Shown: in pieces, positions 1 through 6,925 of the stretch | Layout of the letters: each line of letters starts with the position of its first letter | Position numbering within the stretch: position 1 is the stretch's first letter | NCBI GenBank assembly: GCA_964385695.1 | Contig: CAYLQA010000039.1 | Coordinates: 1 to 34,572, forward strand | Direction: 5' to 3' | Origin: CAYLQA01 sp964385695 | GTDB lineage: Bacteria; Desulfobacterota; Desulfobulbia; Desulfobulbales; Desulfurivibrionaceae | Length of the DNA stretch: 34,572 nt | Program-made: the position numbers and the translations under genes | The notes under the pieces: generated by a model | Databases searched by the model: none | Told to the model about the DNA's origin: nothing | The model's input: only the letters and a program-made list of their open reading frames with translations

Positions 1-950
1 TCCGCTGTTTCTATTCTCAACTTTCCCGCTAATCTGCGAAGAACCTTTTTTTTGGTTCTTCCAGAGACACTCAGGCAAGCAACCCAGGTCTGCCCGCAGC
101 GCATCATCCGTCTACACTCACGCCCCACCCCACAACATGTGACAAACTTGCCCAAATAGGCGGGATATCTTTCCCCAGGAAATCGGGGCAAACAAAACCA
201 ACGCGAACCCTGATCAACACGAGAGGAATCCACAGCGGAAAAAGAAGGGAAAAAAGAAGAGCCCCGGCGCGAAGAAAAGTGCATGAACAGAAGTTGGGGT
301 AGTGTGAAAAAGCAGCAAGAAATGGTGCTCAGCTCGTCCGGGGCTCATGTTCTTTATATCGCGCCCGGCCAGGAAGAGCAATACGGAAAAAATACGGGGT
401 AACATTTTTTTCTCCCAGCCTGCCGCCACCACAAGCTATTGATTTAATGGAAGATATCACAGAAAAATAGCTACCTTCTCAAACTGTGCTTTTTTTAAGT
501 CAAAAAAAACGGTGCCGAAGGCCGGATTTGATTAAGCAAAAAAGTACTAACGGTTTCTCAAGGTTACAAAACAGAAAGATTTAAAACCGGCAGGCGTTTT
601 GCTTAGTCATGCACCTCGTTAAATTGTGTGATTCACAGAGATCGTTCCACTTCCGCGACATTATCTGCCTATTGCTGAAAAGAAAGCCCTGCTTGCAACA
701 TCCCGTTTCAACGTTTTTTACGCCCTCCCACCGACCTCTCGTTCCGGCTGTTTCGTTGACAGGGAGAAACTGGATATTGCTGCAATAGCCTCCATGGGCA
801 ACTCTGCCGTGCCGTTACACTTACCAAAACCCATCCGGCAAAGGAAGACAACCATGGCAGCTCTCAACCAGACCCTGTCGCTTAATGCGCAGTTGTTGAA
901 GTCGCGGGTCACGATGCCTTGTCACAATAGTGACATCATATATAAAGGAC
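1..950. other. Intergenic stretch without a recognisable gene
   Basis: I find no convincing coding region or complete RNA gene in this stretch. Open frames are short, low in complexity or lack a ribosome binding site. It holds a perfect 8-bp inverted repeat with an all-T loop (arms 38-45 and 54-61) and the tRNA-Leu 3'-end fragment listed separately. Many A and T runs are scattered through it. It could be decayed accessory DNA or the edge of a region whose genes lie left of the window. Confidence 0.5.
511..532 (-). repeat. tRNA-Leu 3'-end fragment (possible attachment-site scar)
   Basis: Read on the minus strand this is the 3' half of a T arm plus a complete acceptor-strand 3' end of a tRNA-Leu, ending in ACC. 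It begins inside the T loop; the 5' T-stem half is missing, so it is not a working tRNA. Its first 12 bases on the plus strand (511-522) equal bases 997-1008 of the intact tRNA-Leu, in the same orientation, 486 bp away. Tyrosine recombinases commonly integrate at tRNA 3' ends starting in the T loop, so a remnant att site is the simplest reading. The T-stem half fits a different leucine isoacceptor better than the neighbouring GAG gene. Confidence 0.5.
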
Positions 951-992
951 AAAAAAAGGCCTGTATCCATTTCAGGATACAGGCCTTTTTAT
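951..992 (-). terminator. Rho-independent terminator after tRNA-Leu
   Basis: Perfect 16-bp stem (953-968 paired with 975-990), 6-nt loop. On the minus strand it is followed by a T run, placing it 4 nt beyond the tRNA-Leu 3' end. The arms include A5/T5 tracts, so it could act in both directions. It closes the gap-rimI-pgk-tpiA-secG-tRNA unit. Confidence 0.9.
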
Positions 993-995
993 ATT

Positions 996-1080
996 TGGTG
1001 CCGAAGGCGAGAATCGAACTCGCACGGGTTACCCCACTGCGCCCTCAACACAGCGTGTCTACCAGTTCCACCACTTCGGC
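996..1080 (-). tRNA. leuU: tRNA-Leu (anticodon GAG)
   Basis: An 85-nt cloverleaf with encoded CCA. The acceptor stem GCCGAAG pairs with CTTCGGC, the anticodon loop is TTGAGGG between the 5-bp arms CTGTG and CGCAG, and a long variable arm follows as expected for class II leucine tRNA. The anticodon GAG reads CUC/CUU. It lies directly downstream of secG, the same order as secG-leuU of enterobacteria, and is probably processed from the same transcript. Confidence 0.95.
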
Positions 1081-1208
1081 AATAAAATATACTTATTGAA
1101 GATCCCCGCAGTAAATTGCGGAAATCTCGGTATGCAAGGAAGCTATATCTCTATAGCATTCGCTCACTTCTCCGCTGCAGGCAGCGGAATACGTTTCGCT
1201 TTACATGT

Positions 1209-1583
1209 TCAGTTTTTTGCCGGAGCTGCATCCGCAGGCTCATCTACCTTTACGTCGCTGGAGGACGGAGGCAGAGGAATCGCCGCTGGCGCTCGCTCGG
1301 CTGGCTGCTCTGTGGCAGCCGGTGCTACTACATCCTTCATTACCGAGCCATCTCCCAAGTTCGAGGAGATGTAAGCCAAGGCAATGGAGGTGATCATAAA
1401 AAGCACTGCCGCTCCGGTGGTAATCTTATTGAGCAAAGGCAGCGGTCCTTCGGTACCAAAGACGGTTTGACTCGCCCCACCGAAGGTTGCACCCATATCA
1501 GCTCCCTTGCCGTGTTGCAAAAGAACAATCACGACGAGAAAGAGACAGACGACAATATGAATTACTGTAAGCAGCGTTGTCAT
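1209..1583 (-). CDS. secG: Protein translocase subunit SecG
   Basis: Small integral membrane subunit of the SecYEG channel that aids SecA-driven preprotein export. The 124-residue product has two hydrophobic segments (about 3-22 and 53-73) joined by the hallmark cytosolic loop with GKGADMGATFGGAS, where the family carries its conserved Gly-rich sequence. The C-terminal 45 residues are Ala/Pro/Ser/Asp-rich and probably disordered; such tails vary widely among SecG proteins. It follows tpiA by 26 nt and precedes tRNA-Leu, a neighbourhood seen in many bacteria. A short inverted repeat (1171-1188) lies just after the stop codon but lacks a T run, so read-through into the tRNA is expected. Confidence 0.95.
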   Translation of the reverse strand: MTTLLTVIHIVVCLFLVVIVLLQHGKGADMGATFGGASQTVFGTEGPLPLLNKITTGAAVLFMITSIALAYISSNLGDGSVMKDVVAPAATEQPAERAPAAIPLPPSSSDVKVDEPADAAPAKN

Positions 1584-1609
1584 AATCTAAATTTCGTTCC
1601 CTGAAAAAG

Positions 1610-2368
1610 TTAACTCTGGAATTGAATGATACGGGCAAAGGATTCGGCTTTAAGGGCTGCACCGCCGACCAGGGCTCCGTCCACATCCTCCTGAGCCATG
1701 AGATTATCGACGTTCCCAGGATTGACGCTGCCACCATACAATATTCTTATTTGGCTAGCAATATTTTTCTCATACATATCGCTAAGCAAATTTCTCAAGA
1801 AAAAATGTACCTCCTGGGCCTGCTCTTCCGTGGCTGTTTTCCCTGTGCCAATGGCCCATACCGGTTCATAGGCAACAACAACCTTTGCGGGGTCATCAAT
1901 GGTGATATCTTTCAGGCCTGCTCGTACCTGCTCCTCAAGCACCTGCATGGTATTGCCCGACTCACGCTCCTCCAGTGTCTCGCCGATACAAAAAACCGGA
2001 ATGAGCCCGAATTGCAAAGCCCCGGCAACCCGCTGGTTGATAATACCATCGCTTTCGCCAAAGACATGGCGCCGCTCCGAGTGGCCGATAATAGCCATGG
2101 TGCAATCGAGCTCTTTCAACATCAGTGGTGATATCTCACCCGTAAAGGCACCCTTTTCTTCCCAACAGATATTCTGGGAGCCAAGCTGGACATTGGAGCC
2201 TGCCACAGCTTCGGAAACTGCCATCAATGCGGTAAAGGGTGGTGCGATCATCACCTCACGATCCTTCGCTCCGGCCGCAGCATCCACAATAGCCAGAGCT
2301 AGCTCCTTCGCCTCTGCCAGACTGGTGTGCATCTTCCAGTTTCCTGCAAGTATGGGGGTTCGACTCAT
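1610..2368 (-). CDS. tpiA: Triosephosphate isomerase
   Basis: Interconverts dihydroxyacetone phosphate and glyceraldehyde 3-phosphate in cytosolic glycolysis/gluconeogenesis. The 252 residues match the usual length of the TIM barrel. Visible landmarks are the N-terminal AGNWKMH with the substrate-binding Asn and Lys, the electrophile His in IIGHSERR (about residue 95), the catalytic Glu in AYEPVWAIGTGK (about 167), and the phosphate loops LYGGSVNP and GALVGGAAL. The ATG has a good GGAG-type ribosome binding site (GTAGAGGAG). It is the fourth gene of the gap-rimI-pgk-tpiA-secG unit, starting 11 nt after the pgk stop. Confidence 0.97.
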   Translation of the reverse strand: MSRTPILAGNWKMHTSLAEAKELALAIVDAAAGAKDREVMIAPPFTALMAVSEAVAGSNVQLGSQNICWEEKGAFTGEISPLMLKELDCTMAIIGHSERRHVFGESDGIINQRVAGALQFGLIPVFCIGETLEERESGNTMQVLEEQVRAGLKDITIDDPAKVVVAYEPVWAIGTGKTATEEQAQEVHFFLRNLLSDMYEKNIASQIRILYGGSVNPGNVDNLMAQEDVDGALVGGAALKAESFARIIQFQS

Positions 2369-2379
2369 AATCTTCTCCT

Positions 2380-3564
2380 CTACTCTCTGGCTTCCAGGGC
2401 TTCGACTCCGGGGAGTTTTTTACCTTCCATCAGCATAAGAAAAGCACCACCACCGGTGGAAATGTAGGAAATATTATTGGATTCACCGGCCCGGTGCACG
2501 GCAACATCGGTGTCCCCGCCGCCGACAATAGTCAAGGCATGGGAGCGAGCCACGTGTTGTACCATGGCCATGGTCCCGCGGGAAAAGGCATCCATCTCAA
2601 AGGCGCCCATGGGGCCGTTCCAGATAATGGTCTTGGCATCTTCCAGGGCCTCGGAAAAGAGCATGGTGGTAGCAGGCCCGATATCGAGCACCATCCAATC
2701 CTGTGGAACTTCCTGGGTGGTCACCCGCTTATTCTCGGCCCGGGCCTCAAACTTATCGGCCACGATACAATCCACAGGCAGGTACATCTTAACGTTCTGG
2801 CGCTTGGCCTTGTTCAACAACTCACGGGCCGTATCGAGCAAATCGTCCTCAACCTTGGATTGGCCGACCTCAAAGCCGACACTCTTTAAAAAGGTGTTGG
2901 CCATGGCCCCGCCGATAATCATCTTATCGACACGGTCCATCAGATTTCTTAAGGCACCAAGCTTACTGGAGACCTTGGCCCCGCCAACAATGGCCACCAA
3001 TGGGCGCATGGGGTCGCTCACCGAACGGTGAAAGTAATCCATCTCCTTTTGCAGGAGAAAACCGGCGGCACATTCCTTCACGAACTGCGTTACCCCCACC
3101 ACGGAGGCATGGGCTCGGTGCGCCACGGCAAATGCATCGTTCACATAGATGTCGCAGAGGCTGGCCAGCTGACTGGCAAATCCCTCGTCGTTTTGCTGCT
3201 CCTCGGCATGAAAGCGCAGGTTCTCAAGCATGAGCACATCACCGGGCTGCATGGCATCGACCATGGACTTAACCTCACCACCAATACAGTCCGAAGCCAG
3301 CTCAACCTCCTTGTCCAAAAGGCGGGAAAGTCGCTTGGCCGCCGGCTCCATGCCGAACTCCATTTTCCGCTCCCCTTTAGGCCGCCCCATATGCGACATG
3401 ATGACGATTTTGGCCTTCTCATCCAGGGCATGATTCAGGGTAGGCAAAACCCCACGGATGCGAATGTCGTCGGTAATGTTACGCTGCTCATCAAGCGGCA
3501 CATTAAAGTCCACGCGGATGAGCAGAGTCTTTTCCTTAATATTGATATCCCTGATATTCTTCAA
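2380..3564 (-). CDS. pgk: Phosphoglycerate kinase
   Basis: Transfers the acyl phosphate of 1,3-bisphosphoglycerate to ADP. The 394 residues are the standard bacterial length. The N-terminal domain shows LIRVDFNVPLD, SHMGRPKG and the MLENLRFH substrate motif; the C-terminal domain shows AIVGGAKVSSK, IIGGAMANTFL, WNGPMGAFE and the nucleotide loop VGGGDTDVAV. The start codon is TTG, 6 nt after GGGGAG, and overlaps the rimI stop as TTGA, so translational coupling to rimI is likely. It fits between gap and tpiA as the middle step of lower glycolysis. Confidence 0.97.
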   Translation of the reverse strand: MKNIRDINIKEKTLLIRVDFNVPLDEQRNITDDIRIRGVLPTLNHALDEKAKIVIMSHMGRPKGERKMEFGMEPAAKRLSRLLDKEVELASDCIGGEVKSMVDAMQPGDVLMLENLRFHAEEQQNDEGFASQLASLCDIYVNDAFAVAHRAHASVVGVTQFVKECAAGFLLQKEMDYFHRSVSDPMRPLVAIVGGAKVSSKLGALRNLMDRVDKMIIGGAMANTFLKSVGFEVGQSKVEDDLLDTARELLNKAKRQNVKMYLPVDCIVADKFEARAENKRVTTQEVPQDWMVLDIGPATTMLFSEALEDAKTIIWNGPMGAFEMDAFSRGTMAMVQHVARSHALTIVGGGDTDVAVHRAGESNNISYISTGGGAFLMLMEGKKLPGVEALEARE

Positions 3565-4073
3565 GAGTTCTCCCCTTTATCAAACTGTTTTTGCATGATG
3601 ATTCCATCCTCAACCGGTGAGGAATAATATTTCTTCCGAACAGAAACCTGACAAAATCCTGCCTTCAAGTATAGCGACTTTGCCGCCAAATTCGAAGCCC
3701 TGACCTCAAGAAAGAAGCGGCTCACACCTTTTTTCTTAAGAAAGTTCAAAACATGAAAAAAAAGCCCGCCACCAATCCCCTGGCAACGGGCCTTTTCATA
3801 AACCGCTATTTTCAGAATCTCCGCTTCACTATCAAGTCGCCGACCGCATATAAAGCCGGTGACTTGCCCATTCTTGTCGCAGGCCACATACTGCCAGCCC
3901 GTGGGCTGACTCAGCTCAGATTCCATCTGCTGCTGAGTCCAAGGATGTGAATCCGCAGCCTCGATGGCCATGACCGCATCCAAATCATTCAAGGTCATGG
4001 GCCGCACGGAAACGACGGGCTCATTCGCCCCATTATCGCCCACGCTAGCGCAAGCCTCCGTAAAACATGGCAC
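3561..4073 (-). CDS. rimI: Ribosomal-protein-alanine N-acetyltransferase RimI-like (GNAT)
   Basis: Predicted GNAT acetyltransferase that acetylates the N-terminal alanine of ribosomal protein bS18. The acetyl-CoA pyrophosphate loop is seen in KARCQGIGGGLF (about residues 93-104), preceded by the beta-4 strand LKIAVYEK, and followed by FFLEVRASNLAAKSLYLKAG, a pattern typical of RimI. The first possible start is GTG at 4071-4073; an alternative GTG at 4041-4043 has a GGAGG 11 nt upstream and would remove ten residues of a poorly conserved leader. The gene sits between gap and pgk and its stop overlaps the pgk start. RimI inside a glycolytic operon is uncommon. The GNAT fold is certain; the exact substrate is inferred. 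Confidence 0.85.
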   Translation of the reverse strand: MPCFTEACASVGDNGANEPVVSVRPMTLNDLDAVMAIEAADSHPWTQQQMESELSQPTGWQYVACDKNGQVTGFICGRRLDSEAEILKIAVYEKARCQGIGGGLFFHVLNFLKKKGVSRFFLEVRASNLAAKSLYLKAGFCQVSVRKKYYSSPVEDGIIMQKQFDKGENS

Positions 4074-4100
4074 TATCTATCGCTTCAGTCTACGACAGAA

Positions 4101-5306
4101 CTAGATCATCTGTTCGGCGATTGACACGGTACGATCACCCAAGACATTGGTGTAGCTACCGAGCTCATTGTCGTACCAACCGTAGACTACCGCCTGGGTC
4201 ACGGGCACCTCGAGGTTACTCTGGCCGGTGCAGCCCAGCTTGTCCAGGTTCACGTTGATGCTCGCGGTGCGGGTGTGGGTCTCTGTACCCTCAATAATGG
4301 TGGCCGCATTGGGCATGCCGATGATATCGCTGGAGACATTCTGCTCTTCGGAATACTCGAGATACTGAGAATTCTCACCAAAGTCGCGATAGATGGAGTT
4401 AATCAAATCACGTTTAATGGGGTTCTGCATGTCATCGTCCTGGATATTGAGGACCACGATGATAATGGAACCGGTATTGGTGGGAACGCGTACGGACTCG
4501 GCGATAAAGCCGATGGACTTCATCTCCGGGATAACCAATGGCAAGGCCTTGGCCGCCCCAGTGGTTGTCAGGATAATATTATTGAACACGCTCCGGTTCT
4601 TTCTGAGATCCGTGGCGCCGGAGCCGGGCAGGCGATCCAATACCTGCTGGCTGCCGGTGGCCGCATGTACTGTAACTACGGAGGCGCTCAAAAACTTATC
4701 CACGCCGAAATGATCGAGCAACGGCTTGATCATAAAGGAAAGACAGGTGGTGGTACAGGAAGCAGCGGAGATCAGGTTGTGCTTGGCCGTGTTATAATCA
4801 CCATCATTGATACCCATGACCGTAGTCACGGCATCTTCGGGCATATCCATACCCTTTTCTTTGATCTTAAAAGGAGCGGAAAGAAGGACCTTTTCCGCTC
4901 CCGCCTGAATATGCCCACGCAGGGAGCCCCGCGCGGCATCGGCATCGGCGGTGGGATCACGGAAAACTCCGGTGGTATCGACAACCAAACGAACGTCATT
5001 CTCCTTCCACTTAATCTCAGCCGGGTTTCTGGCCTCGCGCAGAATCTTGACCGGGATGCCATCGATGGTCATGGTACCTTCGGCCTCGTTGAGATTCTCG
5101 ATCACCCGGCTACCCTTGCAACCATGGAGATACATGGCAAGGCGTCCGTAACTGCTATCCTTATCAATGGCAGCAGCAATATCTTCAAGACCAGTACCGA
5201 TCTCTCGGCCGACGTTCACAACAATCTCAGAAAAATGCTTTCTGGAAACGTGATGCCATAGGGAAAGTTTACCGATGCGACCGAGGCCGTTGATACCCAA
5301 TTTCAT
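4101..5306 (-). CDS. gap: Glyceraldehyde-3-phosphate dehydrogenase, divergent long form
   Basis: Oxidises glyceraldehyde 3-phosphate to 1,3-bisphosphoglycerate with NAD(P). The Rossmann start GINGLGRIGK, catalytic Cys in SAASCTTTC (about residue 183; classical ASCTTNC), catalytic His in VTVHAATGSQ, TTTGAAKALPLVIPE and the C-terminal WYDNELGS are all present. At 401 residues it is about 60-70 longer than the usual 330-340, with extra sequence near residues 35-75, 120-165 and 325-360. The Asp that selects NAD at the end of the second beta strand (Asp32 in E. coli numbering) is replaced by Val, followed by Gly-Arg, which could allow NADP; this is inference. The ATG has AAGGAGA 10 nt upstream, and a sigma70 promoter precedes it. 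First gene of the glycolytic unit. Confidence 0.92.
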   Translation of the reverse strand: MKLGINGLGRIGKLSLWHHVSRKHFSEIVVNVGREIGTGLEDIAAAIDKDSSYGRLAMYLHGCKGSRVIENLNEAEGTMTIDGIPVKILREARNPAEIKWKENDVRLVVDTTGVFRDPTADADAARGSLRGHIQAGAEKVLLSAPFKIKEKGMDMPEDAVTTVMGINDGDYNTAKHNLISAASCTTTCLSFMIKPLLDHFGVDKFLSASVVTVHAATGSQQVLDRLPGSGATDLRKNRSVFNNIILTTTGAAKALPLVIPEMKSIGFIAESVRVPTNTGSIIIVVLNIQDDDMQNPIKRDLINSIYRDFGENSQYLEYSEEQNVSSDIIGMPNAATIIEGTETHTRTASINVNLDKLGCTGQSNLEVPVTQAVVYGWYDNELGSYTNVLGDRTVSIAEQMI

Positions 5307-5374
5307 TGTTATATATCTCCTTTTTACACAGTGGTTAAATAGGTAATTTTTGGTCTTAACAGAAAATTTTCGAG

Positions 5375-5403
5375 ATTATACGGGAGCCACCCTGTTGAGG
5401 CAA
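5375..5403 (-). promoter_or_regulatory. Sigma70-type promoter of the gap operon
   Basis: On the minus strand TTGCCT (5398-5403), a 17-bp spacer and a perfect TATAAT (5375-5380). It lies about 70 nt upstream of the gap start codon, in the 150-bp gap between rmuC and gap, and no other good promoter is visible for this unit. Confidence 0.75.
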
Positions 5404-5457
5404 GGAAAACTTTGCCGAAAAGGGGTGTTCTTCCCTTTATTTCCTAGGTATTTAAAC

Positions 5458-6768
5458 CTAAACGTCCCCTGAACCTTGCGGGATACGCATTGCATTCTGC
5501 ATGGGCTCAGGCGCAGGGATCTCTTTATCGATTCCCGGATCGATCTCTTTCAGCTTCCGGGCCGTGACCAAGACCCGCCCTTCAAAGGAGCCCACAGCCT
5601 TATTATAAGACTCCACGGTGCGACCCAACCCTTTGCGGATATCGCCAAAATGCCCGGCCAGCACTCCGAGCCGATCATGGAGGGTGCGGCCCAATTCCCC
5701 GATATACTGGGCATGCTCGGCAATGCGCTCCTGGCGCCAACCATAGGAAATGGCCCGCAAAAGGGCGATCAAGGTAGTGGGGGTTGCCAGAATGACCTTT
5801 TGCCCCACCCCGTACTCGATAAGCTCAGGGTCTTGCATCAGGGCGGCGCTGAAAAAGTTTTCTCCGGGCAGAAAAAGCACGACAAACTCAGGAGAGGGCT
5901 GAAACTGTTCCCAGTAGGACTTACTGGCCAACTGCACGAGATGGGTCCGAATCTGGCGGGCGTGGTCGGCAAGATGGGCCTGTCGCCCCTCTTCATTCTC
6001 CGTTTCCAAGGCCTCCAAATAGGCGGAAAGAGCGACCTTGGAATCGACCACGATATTTCTGCCGCCGGGCAGCTTCACCACCATATCCGGCCGCAACAGA
6101 CCATCTTCACCCTGAACACTGGCCTGCTCGACAAAATCGCAGTACTCCACCATACCGGCCATCTCGACCACCCGCCTGAGCTGCATCTCTCCCCAACGAC
6201 CACGCACGCTGGGCTTGCGCAGGGCCTTGACCAGGTTGGCGGTCTCCCCCTGCAGGCGAACCTGCCCGGTGGCAAGGGCCTTAACCTGCTCGGTGAGTGA
6301 AGCATAGGCCTGATCACGCTCCTTTTCCACCTGGCGCAGCTGGTCATCCACCCGCTTGAGTGAATCCTGCACCGGCTTAAAGAGCTCCTGGATAGAGCGT
6401 TTTTTAAGCTCCAGTTCGGCATCGCCCTTTTGCTGAAACTTGCCCAGGGTCTCCTTGGCAAGCTCTAAAAACTGGCGGCTGTTTTTTTGAAAAATATCTG
6501 CGGATACAGCCTTAAAGGCTTGGGAGAGTTCTGCCCGCGCCTCGTTAAGCAACTCCTCTTTCTCTTTTACAAGACGCTGTTCCGCTTCAAGCTTGGCACC
6601 AAGCTCGGCGGTGCGAACAGTCAACTCCTGCTGTTGCTGCAACAATTGAGCGCGCTCTTCCTGACACTTTGCGAGCCGCCGCATTCCAACAAGCCGGCCC
6701 AGAAGTAAACCGAGCCCGAACACCCCGGCGACAACACAGATTTGAAAAAAGGTAAAATATATATTCAT
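5458..6768 (-). CDS. rmuC: DNA recombination protein RmuC
   Basis: RmuC-family protein, a membrane-tethered predicted nuclease linked to limiting inversions at short inverted repeats. An N-terminal transmembrane helix (about residues 5-25) is followed by a long coiled coil (about 30-180) and the RmuC core: RKPSVRGRWGEMQLRRVVE, RPDMVVKLPGGRNIVVDSKV with the PD-(D/E)XK-like Asp/Lys, VVLFLPGENFFSAAL, and LATPTTLIALLRAISYGW. An ATG two codons earlier (6772-6774) is possible, but only the ATG at 6766-6768 has AAGGA at a good distance (8 nt), so I chose it, giving 436 residues. It is transcribed divergently from the flagellin gene and ends 150 bp before gap. Confidence 0.92.
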   Translation of the reverse strand: MNIYFTFFQICVVAGVFGLGLLLGRLVGMRRLAKCQEERAQLLQQQQELTVRTAELGAKLEAEQRLVKEKEELLNEARAELSQAFKAVSADIFQKNSRQFLELAKETLGKFQQKGDAELELKKRSIQELFKPVQDSLKRVDDQLRQVEKERDQAYASLTEQVKALATGQVRLQGETANLVKALRKPSVRGRWGEMQLRRVVEMAGMVEYCDFVEQASVQGEDGLLRPDMVVKLPGGRNIVVDSKVALSAYLEALETENEEGRQAHLADHARQIRTHLVQLASKSYWEQFQPSPEFVVLFLPGENFFSAALMQDPELIEYGVGQKVILATPTTLIALLRAISYGWRQERIAEHAQYIGELGRTLHDRLGVLAGHFGDIRKGLGRTVESYNKAVGSFEGRVLVTARKLKEIDPGIDKEIPAPEPMQNAMRIPQGSGDV

Positions 6769-6800
6769 CGGCATATTCCTTAAAAAACTTTACAAATAAA

Positions 6801-6828
6801 TTGCAAAAAATTGAAAAAAAATTATAAA
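6801..6828 (+). promoter_or_regulatory. Candidate promoter for flagellin, overlapping a candidate rmuC promoter
   Basis: On the plus strand TTGCAA (6801-6806), 16 bp, TATAAA (6823-6828), about 95 nt before the flagellin start. On the minus strand the same AT-rich block gives a TATAAT (6821-6826) for rmuC with a poor -35. I could not find a convincing sigma28 or sigma54 site for the flagellin gene, which is unusual for this class, so the assignment is tentative. Confidence 0.35.
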
Positions 6829-6872
6829 ATCTTAGTAAGTCGTTGAAATGCGGCGAAATACATACCCTCCCA

Positions 6873-6887
6873 GGGCAAGGATTGCCC
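6873..6887 (+). promoter_or_regulatory. Inverted repeat in the flagellin 5' leader
   Basis: Perfect 6-bp arms GGGCAA and TTGCCC around a 3-nt centre, about 40 nt upstream of the flagellin start codon. It may be a leader hairpin or a protein-binding site. Downstream, the ribosome binding site contains two overlapping ANGGA motifs (ACGGA, AAGGA), the core of CsrA sites, so post-transcriptional control is plausible. Confidence 0.35.
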
Positions 6888-6925
6888 GTAGCCCCGCGCT
6901 ATAACTCAACGGAAGGAGGTCTCCC

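Noticed and set aside
214..432. 72-codon minus-strand open frame with a hydrophobic start
   Set aside because: Phe-rich translation of A-rich purine DNA, no ribosome binding site and no family resemblance.
794..1099. 101-codon plus-strand open frame running through the tRNA-Leu
   Set aside because: Its second half is the antisense translation of the tRNA and terminator; a spurious product often seen at tRNA genes.
6830..6860. Sigma28 promoter before the flagellin
   Set aside because: GGCGAAAT is a poor match to GCCGATAA, and no TAAA lies at the proper distance.
6870..6890. Sigma54 promoter (GG-N10-GC) before the flagellin
   Set aside because: The GG and GC elements around the inverted repeat are one base too close; the inverted repeat explains the sequence better.
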